NCBI GenBank assembly: GCA_026122225.1
Contig: JANEZZ010002065.1
Coordinates: 930,001 to 994,000, forward strand
Origin: Heloderma charlesbogerti
Lineage: Eukaryota; Chordata; Lepidosauria; Squamata; Helodermatidae
DNA: 64,000 bases
Direction of reading: 5' to 3'
Shown here: in pieces, positions 55,533 to 64,000 of the stretch
Layout: every line of letters begins with the position of its first letter
How positions within the stretch are numbered: position 1 is the stretch's first letter
Notes under the pieces: generated by a model
Told to the model about the DNA's origin: nothing
The model's database searches: none
The model's input: the letters and a program-made list of their open reading frames with translations, nothing else
Made by a program: the position numbers and the translations under genes

Positions 55533-56284
55533 TAGGGATGGCGGAGAATTTCTCCACGAATCTCGGGGAGGCCGAATGCCAACGCATTCGGCCCCCCGAA
55601 ATTGGCGGTGAAATTCTCCGCCACCCCACCACCACCACCCCCCGGGATGGGACTTACCTCCCTCGAATGTCCCTCTCATCGGCGGGTCCCGGCGGCGGTT
55701 CAGCGGTGGTTCGGCGGGGGTGGGAGCAGCGGCCGGTCTTCCGACCAGCTGCCGCTGCCGCCATTACAAAGTAAATGTAAAACACACACACACACACACG
55801 TGATAGGCTACGTAACGATTTACGTAGCCTATCACGGCTAGATTTCTATTTGCGTTGCCCTTATTTTCGCCGTAGTCTACATAAATCTTTACGTAGACTA
55901 CCTGGGCCCAAATAAGGAACGCAAATGGCGGCGCCCAAGGGCGCCGCCATTTGCGTACGCGCTTTTTTTTTTTTTCCAAAGTCACCCGTGATAGGCTACG
56001 TAACGATTTATGTAGCCTATCACGGCTGACTTTGGAAATCTAGCCGTGATAGGCTACGTAAATCGTTAACGTAGCCTATCACGTGTGTGTGTTGTTGTTT
56101 TTTTACATTTACTTTTGTATTTCGCGGCCGGGGAGACGGGGTGCTTCTCCCCGGCCTGAATTTCGGCCGGGCGAGGCGGGGCACCTCCCCCCCCCGGCCT
56201 GAACTTTGGGGGGAGAACCAAAGCGCCTCCCCCCCACCGCGAAGCAAGCTGCAGGACCAGGTAAGTGACTTTCGTACATCCCTA
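55533..56284 (+). mobile_element. Palindrome-array hAT-like element, copy 3 (complete, 752 bp)
   Basis: Flanked by a perfect 8-bp duplication GTCAAGAG (55525-55532 and 56285-56292), the hAT hallmark. The left end is TAGGGATGGCGG and the complement of the right end is TAGGGATGTACG. A left subterminal hairpin is made of GGCGGAGAATTTC (55540-55552) and GAAATTCTCCGCC. The interior 55766-56119 is a single large imperfect palindrome centred near 55938, itself carrying hairpins (see findings). The right 165 bp are GC-rich with a conserved GTAAGT at 56261-56266. No transposase, so it needs one in trans. It interrupts the minus-strand CR1-like LINE. Confidence 0.85.
55766..56119. repeat. Large composite palindrome, about 350 bp
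   Basis: The outer arms are 'acaaagtaaatgtaaaac', a CA tract and a hairpin at 55800-55835 on the left. On the right are a hairpin at 56046-56082, a GT tract and 'tttttacatttacttttgt'. The central stem is a perfect 18-bp pair, ACGCAAATGGCGGCGCCC and GGGCGCCGCCATTTGCGT (55919-55956), with an AA loop. Intermediate hairpins lie at about 55870-55902 and 55987-56027; the latter's stem is extended by 'ccaaagtca' and 'tgactttgg'. A poly-T of 14 sits at 55963-55976. Confidence 0.85.
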
Positions 56285-57149
56285 GTCAAGAGCCTTTTGG
56301 AAGTCCAAGTAAACAATGTCTACCAGATCACCCCTGTGTACATGTTTCCTGACACTCTCAAAGAACTCTAAAAGGTTAGTGACACAAGACTTACCTTTGT
56401 GGAAAATGTGTTGATTCTTTTCCAGCAGGGTTTGTCCTTCTATATGCTTACTAATTTTATCTTTAATAATGCCTTCAACCAATTTACCTAGAAGTGATGT
56501 TACGCTAAACAGCCTGTAATTTCCTGGATCCCCCCTGGATCCCTTTTTGAAAATTGGTGTTACTTTGTCCATCTTCCAGTCCTCTATTATAGAGGCTGAT
56601 CTTAGGGACATGTTGCATATTATGGTTAGAAGTTCAGCAATTTCATATTTGAGTTCTTTGAGAACTCTAGGATGGATACCATCTGGGCCCGGTGATCTAT
56701 TTGCTTTCAATTTATCAATAAGGTTGAGAACTTCATCTTTTGTTACCACTATTTGCCTCAGACTTCCTTCCTCAAAATATCTGTTCAGGCACATGTACCT
56801 ATCCTATAACTTCTGAAGGAAGACAGATGAAAAGAATTCATTCGGCTTCTCTGCAATCTCTTCTTCCTCCTTCAGTACTCCTTTAACTCCACCGTCATCC
56901 AATGGTCCAACTGCCTCCCTAGCCAGTTTTCTGCTTCTGATATAATTAGAGAATAATTTATTGTTGGCCTTGATATTGTTAGTAACATGCTCTTCAAAAT
57001 CCTTTTTTTTTTTTGCATCTCTTATTATCTGCTTGCATCACCTTTGTGCAAGCTTGTGCTCCCTTTTGTTTTCTTCACTTGGGCAAGACGTCCATTTTCT
57101 GAAGGAAGCTCTCTTTTGTCTGATAGCTCCCTTAACACTGCTCATTAAC

Positions 57150-58690
57150 CATGATGATACAAATAACATTCCAATAAAAATAAACAATAAACAATATTAA
57201 AAAATCAAATGCCCAAACAGCATAAAATATAATATGAGGTAGAAGAGGTCAAAACCACATCACAGAAACTAAAATAATAAAATGCTACAAATACTAACAT
57301 ATTTTAAAATACTTAAAATTACATAAAAAGCCTGGGGAAAGAGGGAAGTGTCAGCCTGGTCCCAGTTAGAATTTTTTGCAGCCATGTTTTGCACTAGCTG
57401 AAGTTTCTTGGCCATGGCAGTCCAGTAATCCAGATGGGAAGTCACCAGGGCATGAATCACTGCAGCTGGGCTATGCACCTCCATGTAGGGTCACAGATGG
57501 GATACCAACTGTGGCACAGAGCACCTTTTACCAGCTTCAAAAGCCACCTGAGCCTCCAATGCAGGGGCATAGAACCTTTTTCAGCCCAAGCGCCAAATTC
57601 CATTTTGGAAAAGCTCTCAGGAGAGTTTCTCCCATTACCCTTTCCAGTAATGGGTGGGGCCAAAAGCAAAAGGAGCAGGGCTAAAATACCAACAATACCT
57701 CCATATTTTAGCCTGAAGCAATTCCTGCCAGTAACTAAGCCTGAGGAGAGGCATTTCAACCTTTTAGAAGTGGGGCGGGGGACTGCACAAAAGACAGGAA
57801 ATTACCAAATGATTGGTGGGTGGGGGAAAGGGGTGGGGCCACAGGAGGGGGTGGGGCCATCTGGGGAACCCCAGGAAGCCAGACTGGGGCCCCAGGACTG
57901 ACATTCTGCATCCCGGCTCTAATGACATTGATGGACCTAACCTTTCAGGGTGAGTCTAACCCCCTCTAGAACAGGTTGAATGCCACTCACCTGGTGAAAG
58001 GAACCACCAGCAGGGCCTCTATCTTGTCTGGACTGAGCTTCGGTTTTAGCTCTCATCCACTCCATTACTGCAGCCAAGCACCCCACAACCTCACCTGGCT
58101 CCAGAAGGAGAGGTGTGGGTTATCTGCATACCGATAACACATTCCAAAACCCTGGATGTCCTCACTCAGTGGTGTCATGTAGATATTAAACAGTATGGAG
58201 GATAAATGGGACCTTGTGGGACCCCATCACAAAGATGCCACAGAGTCGAGCAGAAATCCCCAGCACCACCTTGCCCGTCTTGATAAGACAGCAGAACCAA
58301 CAGAAAACATTCCTGCCCACACCTAACTCCGACAGCCACCCCAGAAAGATACCATAGTTAATGGTGTCAAAAACTGCTGAGAGTTCAAGAAACAGTGTTG
58401 CACTCCTCCCATCTTCTCTCCCCACAGGGTGAGCGAGGCTGTTTCCATGCCATAACCAGGCCCAAATCCTGATTGATTTTCTGAGTCCATTTCAATCTCA
58501 TCCAAGAGAACCTGGATCTGGTCAGCCACTACATGCTCAAGCACCTTGCCCAAGAAGGGAACACTGGCTTCTGTCCTGTAATGAATAAGATCTTCTGGGT
58601 CCAGTGATGGTTTCTTCACAAGTGGTTGCACCACTGCCTCCTGACTACTCCCACTGAAGAGGGTTGTTGACCACCTCCTCAACCCAGCCA
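57150..58690 (-). pseudogene. L2 LINE reverse transcriptase remnant, split by a hAT MITE
   Basis: Minus-strand pieces: 58682-58323 'VVQPLVKKPSLDPEDLIHYR', 'FLGKVLEHVVADQIQVLLDE', 'SGFGPGYGMETASL'; 58425-58186 'ELSAVFDTINYGIFLGWLSELG'; and 57484-57269 'VIHALVTSHLDYW', 'KKLQLVQNMAAK', as in L2 ORF2. The YADD region is degraded ('atctgcataccgataacac' on the + strand near 58118-58136). Several frameshifts. The tail region is AT-rich at 57150-57260. A hAT MITE at 57562-57916 interrupts it. Confidence 0.7.
57562..57916 (+). mobile_element. hAT-like MITE, CAGGGGTGTTGAA family copy 3
   Basis: 355 bp; left end CAGGGGCATAGAACC, right end ATTCTGCATCCCGG. The octamers CTCCAATG (57554-57561) and CTCTAATG (57917-57924) match at 7 of 8. 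The interior ('aggagaggcatttcaacc', 'ccagtaactaagcctg') matches 13985-14305. Inserted in the L2 remnant. Confidence 0.78.
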
Positions 58691-59715
58691 GCTGCCCCCT
58701 TCTTGCCAGATGTAATCAGCCACAAAAGGCATGAGTCGAGCAGACAGGTGATTGGCTGGCCACACACCCTGCCATGGTACAATTAATTTTAGCAGGAAAA
58801 GCTCTCATTGGTGACAATGGGGATTGCAGTAATACAAACTTCTGCTATGAGTCACTGGAATTAAAGCAAAAGCATTAGCTCCTTTGCGTGGCAGGCTAAT
58901 TGGTTTGTAGCTGACAGTTCTTTGACAAAACTGTTTTGATATCAGAAATGCCCAGAACTGGCTCCTGTCAGCAGAAAGTCTTTGAAGTAGTGTGTCTTAT
59001 TCATTACCATCTTCCCTCAGCAAGTGCATTTATGCCCACGATTTGTATTTCCTCCACCACAGACCTACATGTTCCATTTCCACGTATCATGCTAATGACA
59101 GAGACAAGCAACAGATCACTGCAGGTCGTTATTATCAACAGCAAAGCTCAGATATCAAGGCTGAAGTTGCTTTTACCCACAATAACAATATAATTTTAGA
59201 ACTAAATGACCTAGCCTGACACAGTCTCAAAGTATTTCAGAATGGAAATTGAGAAGTAGTAAAATATCCATGTCCAGCCCAAGAGCTAGATACAGCTAGA
59301 GAGATCCCCACCCCGCCCCACAAAAGTGTCAGAGTATGGGTCATGCAAGACATGATGTTAATTGTGTGGATGCAATTAACATACACTTTTTAAAAAATGT
59401 TGGTAGCCACATCAGGACAGAGCACAGGGGTGAGTTTAGTCCTTTCTCCATCACCACCACCACTGTCCCAATGGAGATCACCACCCCATCCCTGAAGGTG
59501 CTATTTGCCTGAGGAGGTAAGTCCCCTTTCATGCCAATGAAGCCCTCCTTCCAGATGCAAATGGCAGCTTGATGGGGACAATTTTCATGGGAACCATGGC
59601 AGGAAGGAGGGTTAAATTCTCCTTCCCCACCTTCTGTGATCCCAGTGTTACTCACCACTGCTGTTTACATTTTAAAAGAATTTGCACATTAATTGCATTC
59701 ACACAAGTAACATAT
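58691..59715. other. No gene; unclassified DNA
   Basis: No recognised feature. A CACCAC-like tract at 59452-59464 is short. Confidence 0.35.
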
Positions 59716-59717
59716 TG

Positions 59718-59892
59718 GGCAGTATCCAACAGTGCCACTCCACTTACACCATTGACATAGTGCTAGCATAAGCAAACTCTAGCACAACGGCAATAACGTA
59801 AGTTGGCGTGACAGGTTGCGCTAGAGGTCACTTAAGCTAGCGCTACATCAATTGCATAAGTGGAGCAGCAGCAATGGATACTGCCCCATGTT
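59718..59892. repeat. Fold-back MITE with GGGCAGTATCCA ends
   Basis: 'tattgggcagtatccaac' faces 'atggatactgccccatg'. Inner arms 'gtgccactccacttac' and 'cataagtggagcagcagc' and a centre 'agcacaacggcaat..gttgcgctagag' continue the stem. About 170 bp, no coding. Confidence 0.65.
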
Positions 59893-59987
59893 TGGTTTGG
59901 CCCTTTGGGAGAAGATCTTATAACAAACCGGAGATATTATGCTATTTGAAGAAAGTTTCTGAGACAACAATCCTGCATTCTGAGGCT

Positions 59988-60540
59988 TTAGGCTGCAATT
60001 CTGTAGCCACTTACCTGGGAGTAAGCCCCATTGAATTCTATGGGATTTAGTCTGAGTAGATATGTAGAGGATTGCACTCTTGAGATTTTGTTGGCCTGAT
60101 TAGCCTTCAGAGGCCCTGCTCACTGTCACACCCAATTGTGAGATTAGGCATGCGGGCCTACAAGAGACAGAGTCTTTTTGCTGGTGGCATCAAGATTATG
60201 GAACTCCCTCCTTTTTATCTGTTTTTAGCCAGCTAGTGGGAACATTTTTATTCAGTCAGCTTTTCATACATGATATTATTGTTTCAAAATGACTATTGCT
60301 AGCTTTTAGTTTTATGCTGCTGTCTGCTTTAAAGTATATTGTTAGCGCTATTTTATCATTATTTGTTTGTTTTAATTTTGTTCTACTTTGATGTATTTTT
60401 CTTGCACTTTAATGTGCAGCCCTATGCATGTCTACTAGGAAATAACTATCATAGAGATCAATGAGACTTACTCCCAGGTAAGCATGTTTAGGATTACAAC
60501 CTCAGTAGGCATGTATAGGATTGCACTGTAAGCCACTTTG
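59988..60540. repeat. Two 'cccattgaa' palindromic MITEs bracketing an L2-like fragment
   Basis: 59988-60082 ('gctgcaattctgtagcc', 'cccattgaattctatggg', 'gaggattgcac') and 60413-60535 (two half copies, 'agcatgtttaggattac' and 'gtataggattgcactg'). Between them, 60085-60410 has L2-like phrases ('tggaactccctcctttttatctg', then a T-rich UTR). Confidence 0.5.
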
Positions 60541-61475
60541 CTTCTTGCAGAAAGCAGGATTATGGGAGATAAAGAAGATTTAACATTTAGATCATAAATA
60601 CAGCTCAGTAATGTTAAAAGGTTGACCTACAGTTAGTTTCAGGAGGGTCATCATAGACAATCAGTTTAAACAAAACCCCTTATCTCCTGAGCATTTATAA
60701 AATCATTTCATGATAAGCACAACAGCAATGCTATGCAAGTCTGTGACGGTACTTGAATACTTGAAGTACATTAATTGCAGACATTTTAAAATGCTTAAAA
60801 AACAGATTGGAATATGATGCTATAAGCATGATTATAAAAATTGTTCCCAAATATGTTTATCTGTTATATTTGTGCATTATCTCATTGAAACTATACTAAC
60901 AGAGACCTTGATCTCAATCCCCATATCAAAGAAGCAAATTCCATCATTTTTAATGTGTATGTGATCCCAAAACACTACCATTTTCTGGGTAACTAACAAA
61001 ATCCTAGATTGCTGACAGATGTAAGTATGTGAAAGCAAGCCTAGAAAAACATCAAAATGGAACAGTACAATAGTGTTATGTGGCTCATATATGCATTTCT
61101 TCAGACGTTCCCGAAGTTTCTCGTCAAAAGGAAAAGAATTGTTCCTCACACTTCAGACCAGACTTTCTCAATTAGAGCAGAGCAGAGCAATGAGCACTCA
61201 GTCAAAGAATGAGATGAAAATTAGGCATTATTTTTCACTTCCAACAAGTAGGGAAGAAAAACCTAATAAGAAACTCAACAGAAGGAATCAATTTTCTCCC
61301 AAAGGATGTCAAGCTAATTTTATCTTATTGGCTAATATTGCTTTCAGTGCTGAGTTTTAAAATGATCCCAAATGAAATATGCATTAATATACAGACAAAA
61401 GAAAAGGCAACTGAGCCACATTTTTCTTCTTCACTTAAGAGAATTTCCAGTTGGCACAGTTGGCTGCGAAGGAGG
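60541..61475. other. No gene; AT-rich unclassified DNA
   Basis: No recognised feature. Confidence 0.35.
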
Positions 61476-61477
61476 GG

Positions 61478-61580
61478 GGGTCATATAGCTCAGTAGTAGA
61501 ACACATGTTTTGCATGCCCCAGATAAAGTCCCTGGTACATCTGAAGTCCTGGGGGGGATCTTCATGAGAAAGGAATAAGA
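61478..61580 (+). mobile_element. tRNA-derived SINE head fragment
   Basis: 'tcatatagctcagtagtagaac' resembles a pol III A-box region and 'aaagtccctggtacatctg' (about 61525-61543) a diverged B-box region of a common squamate SINE. No cloverleaf can be formed with confidence, so it is not annotated as a tRNA gene. Confidence 0.5.
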
Positions 61581-62945
61581 AGCACGTTGGAGTATTACCC
61601 AGATTTTCATGGAATCGGCTTTGGTCCATCAAGGCCACATGAAGCAAGAAAAGCCAAGTGTAGAGAAATGTTAAAATCCAGTTTTCAAGGGCCACACAGT
61701 GCTTGAAAGGAACATCCTTCTGGGTGGGGTGGGGTGGGTGGGGGAGTAGAACTGAACATCATCAGGCTGGCAGGGGCTGCTCAACCAATGAGAGAGGATT
61801 GTTTGCCCCCCCCTTCATCCAGGCTCCCCGCTGCTACTACATTATTATAAATGGAGAGCAACTAATTCACAATTCTGAAGGCTCCCTTCTGCTACTATAT
61901 TATCTCTCTCACACACACACACACTTTTCCCCAATGTGTGCACTTTTGCCTTGAGAAGGCAAAAGGCCTCCCATCTAGAGGCTTCCCATGAAAGCAGCCC
62001 AGCTTCTCAGTTTCGCCCCATTCTACCCCATTCCAGCACTCTGCCAGAGAATTATTGCTTCCAACCCATCTTTCTACCCCACCGCACTTTCTCCTTCTCC
62101 CTTCTCAATGAGATGAGAAGCTCCCATGATCTTGAATGATTGCTACTACGACTTCACATAAACAGAGAAACTACAGAATGTCAAAGAAGCACAGCATCAA
62201 GATAGTGATCTCATGGAGAAGTGAAGAGTTACTAAAGTTAGCCTTTAACCCTTTAAATGCTTTAACGATTTACTGTGGCTCCGTATGCACTGAGATCTGT
62301 TAAAGATTCACTGCAAGGGAGCGAGATTTATTTCTTACTTCCTAGTAAACATGCACAGAAGGTGGGGAGGTTGCTTTGGTTTGCTTTCCCTATAGGCGGG
62401 CTCAGCCAATCACGGGTTCCTGCTGCTAAAAGCAGCACTAGTTAGCACTTAATGCCAGCTGAGCCCAGCCAAATGCACCATTGGTTTATAAAAAAATAAA
62501 TTGAAGGTTCCTAAACTGGGGTCACCTAGGTATGCAGGGTGGCTGATGTGGTGAAGAAGATAAAAAGAAACTGCAATTAATGGCAAAGTGAAGCGAGGAG
62601 AAATAATTACTGGAACTCCGGAGTGCCCGGCTGTGAAACAGCGGAAACCTTGGGAAATACAGACAGGGGAAACACCCTTTGACACACCCCTGGGCAGGGC
62701 TATCATGCCAAAGCAGGTGCGGAGGATAGGAGCACACAGCACGAGAAGTGCAGAGAACCCAAATTAAAAGGAAAAAAACAGAGTATAAGTAGTCTCAGAA
62801 AATACAGATTTTCCACTGCAAAGCCTGGGATGGCTTTGGTTTTGCCACAACATCATCTGCCACCAACGACCTCCAAATGCTCCCAATTCGCAGAAAATTG
62901 TCCGTGAGAACAACCCCCCCCCCCCCGAGAGCCACGTCCAGTGAG
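61581..62945. other. No gene; unclassified with a CA tract
   Basis: (ca)n at 61908-61924 and a (gtggg)-like run at 61720-61745. Otherwise unclassified. Confidence 0.4.
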
Positions 62946-62949
62946 AATA

Positions 62950-63382
62950 AATCTGCGGTCTCCAATGTGGTGCCCATGGGTACCAATGCACCTGCGGACA
63001 CCTTTGGCACCTGCCAGGATCCCCGAGCCTCCTGATTTTTTTATTTTTATTTTTTTAACAAGGAGGCTGGCATGCTGCAAAGCAAAGTGCCTCCAGCACC
63101 AACTTTATTTGGGTTCAGAAGACTGGTTTTGTGTTTTGGAACTCAGACCCCACTTTTCTCTTGTACATAGGTTCTTGAACAAGTTTCCTTTCTTCTAGTT
63201 TTACCAATTTGCCATCTGGGAAATGGGTGTGTTGTGACCAGCCATGCCTAGCACAGTAGAAATTTTATGGATGGGCAACCACCAACCCCAACACACACAC
63301 ACAGTAGCCACTTGATGAGTACCCATGACACTCTCTCAAAATTCCAAATGTGCCCACTGACCCAAAAAGCTGGGGACTCCTG
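62950..63382 (+). mobile_element. hAT-like MITE, CAGGGGTAGGCAA family copy 2, diverged
   Basis: The left part 'ctgcggtctccaatgtggtgcc' and the right end 'agctggggactcctg' are inverted ends. Shared phrases with 45506-45843 include 'accaatgcacctgcggacacc' (there 'accaatgcaccctcagacacc') and 'attccaaatgtgcccactgaccc'. Two expansions, a T-rich tract at 63037-63058 and a CA tract at 63292-63303, make it longer. Confidence 0.6.
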
Positions 63383-64000
63383 GCATAGACAGTATGGAGC
63401 TAGATGGACTACTGGTTATATTAGGCAGCTTTAAATCTATTAGGCAGCTTCTTATATTCCTATGGCAAAAGAGGAATGGACCATACATGCAGCTTTCCTG
63501 TTGCCGGCCATAGGCGTTAATGTATTCATGTATAAATATGAAAAAAAAATCTCTTATCCTGCAACAGGATACTCATTCATGCACAGGGTTGTAACAATTA
63601 CCACAATCCACCAGAAACATCTCCTAAGCATGCTCCATTAGAGACATTAAGAAACATTCTCCCCATTTCATACATGCTCATGCATTGCTCCCATTCATTA
63701 AAATATTGAAAAAGAAGAAATGATGGCACACATAGACAGGTTTAAACCCCCACCCTGCAGCCTCTTGTGTCCTCTGAAACTTTGTTCCAGGGAGTTGGGG
63801 GACCCTCCAGAACAGTGTGGGAAGGGCTGCAGCGGAAGGGAAATCATCAAAGGTCACCTCTCTACCTTTCTACCAGTGAGACAGCTGTGCTGGATCAAAA
63901 GCTTTCCATGGACAGAAGGAGCCCTCTTGTTCATGAAGGGCAAAGCGTGAATCCAGCCCACTAAGGAAAGCCAGGCACTAGATTCCTACTTACAGATCTT
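63383..64000. other. No gene; unclassified DNA to the window end
   Basis: The phrase 'attaggcagctt' is duplicated at 63420-63450. Nothing else is recognised. Confidence 0.35.

Larger units (their letters stand above)
54600..57140 (-). pseudogene. CR1-like LINE (reverse transcriptase remnant), split by a hAT
   Basis: Minus-strand coding pieces, from 5' to 3': 57140-56800 ('VGPLDDGGVKGVLKEEEE', 'EKPNEFFSSVF'); 56794-56293 with 'NRSPGPDGIHPRVLKEL', 'WKMDKVTPIFKKGSRGDPGN' and 'VDIVYLDFQKALD'; after the hAT insertion, 55532-55399 'KVPNQRLLSKLSSHGIRG'; and 55172-54873 '[16 protein letters not shown]', '[14 protein letters not shown]'. The palm segment with the catalytic FADD box is absent, so the copy has a deletion as well as stops and cannot be active. 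The 3' tip (+ strand 'aacataacaagagctggatcag') is at about 54602. Confidence 0.75.

Overview
This window looks like nuclear DNA from a squamate reptile (lizard or snake). I base that on two melanocortin receptor genes in the vertebrate arrangement, a nearly full-length BovB (RTE) LINE, Sauria-type tRNA SINEs, CR1 and L2 LINEs and a dense population of hAT-, Tc1- and Harbinger-like DNA transposons. There are no prokaryotic operons. Species cannot be told from the sequence.

Only two host protein genes are supported. The 3' end of MC2R (ACTH receptor; transmembrane helices 6-7 and tail) opens the window on the + strand at 2-301. A complete, single-exon-coding MC5R (325 codons) lies on the - strand at 38810-39787. 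They face each other tail to tail across about 38.5 kb, the same convergent order as the mammalian MC5R-MC2R pair. No other host gene is visible; nearly everything else is mobile DNA.

Region by region: 0.7-1.35 kb has LINE 3' ends; 1.99-3.63 kb is an almost intact Tc1 transposon; 4.4-10.9 kb is a thicket of fold-back elements with one solo LTR nested in a MITE; 13.2-15.0 kb has hAT MITEs, one with a perfect 8-bp target duplication; 16.6-18.35 kb is a 5'-truncated CR1; 19.2-19.7 kb is a hAT nested in another palindromic repeat; 20.4-22.3 kb is a GC-rich, minus-strand retroelement relic with an SGNH-hydrolase-like C-terminus and a 5' minisatellite; 23.0-24.8 kb holds a solo LTR candidate and a MITE split by a GAA tract and an L2 end; 25.8-29.05 kb is BovB; 29-43.5 kb is MC5R among small MITEs and unclassified DNA; 43.8-48.2 kb is a nest of SINEs, a 5S-rRNA-like chimera and two palindrome arrays; 49.3-54 kb has hAT, Harbinger-like and fold-back copies; 54.6-58.7 kb has minus-strand CR1-like and L2 LINEs, each interrupted by a hAT element with a readable target duplication; 58.7-64 kb is sparse.

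The most unusual signal is a hAT-like element family built from nested hairpins around an 18-bp arm, GTGATAGGCTACGTAAAT, and its complement. One complete 752-bp copy (55533-56284) has terminal inverted repeats, an 8-bp target duplication and an interior palindrome of about 350 bp. Two 5'-defective relatives lie at about 44.6-45.02 and 47.7-48.18 kb. All three keep a consensus splice-donor sequence at the same distance from the right end.
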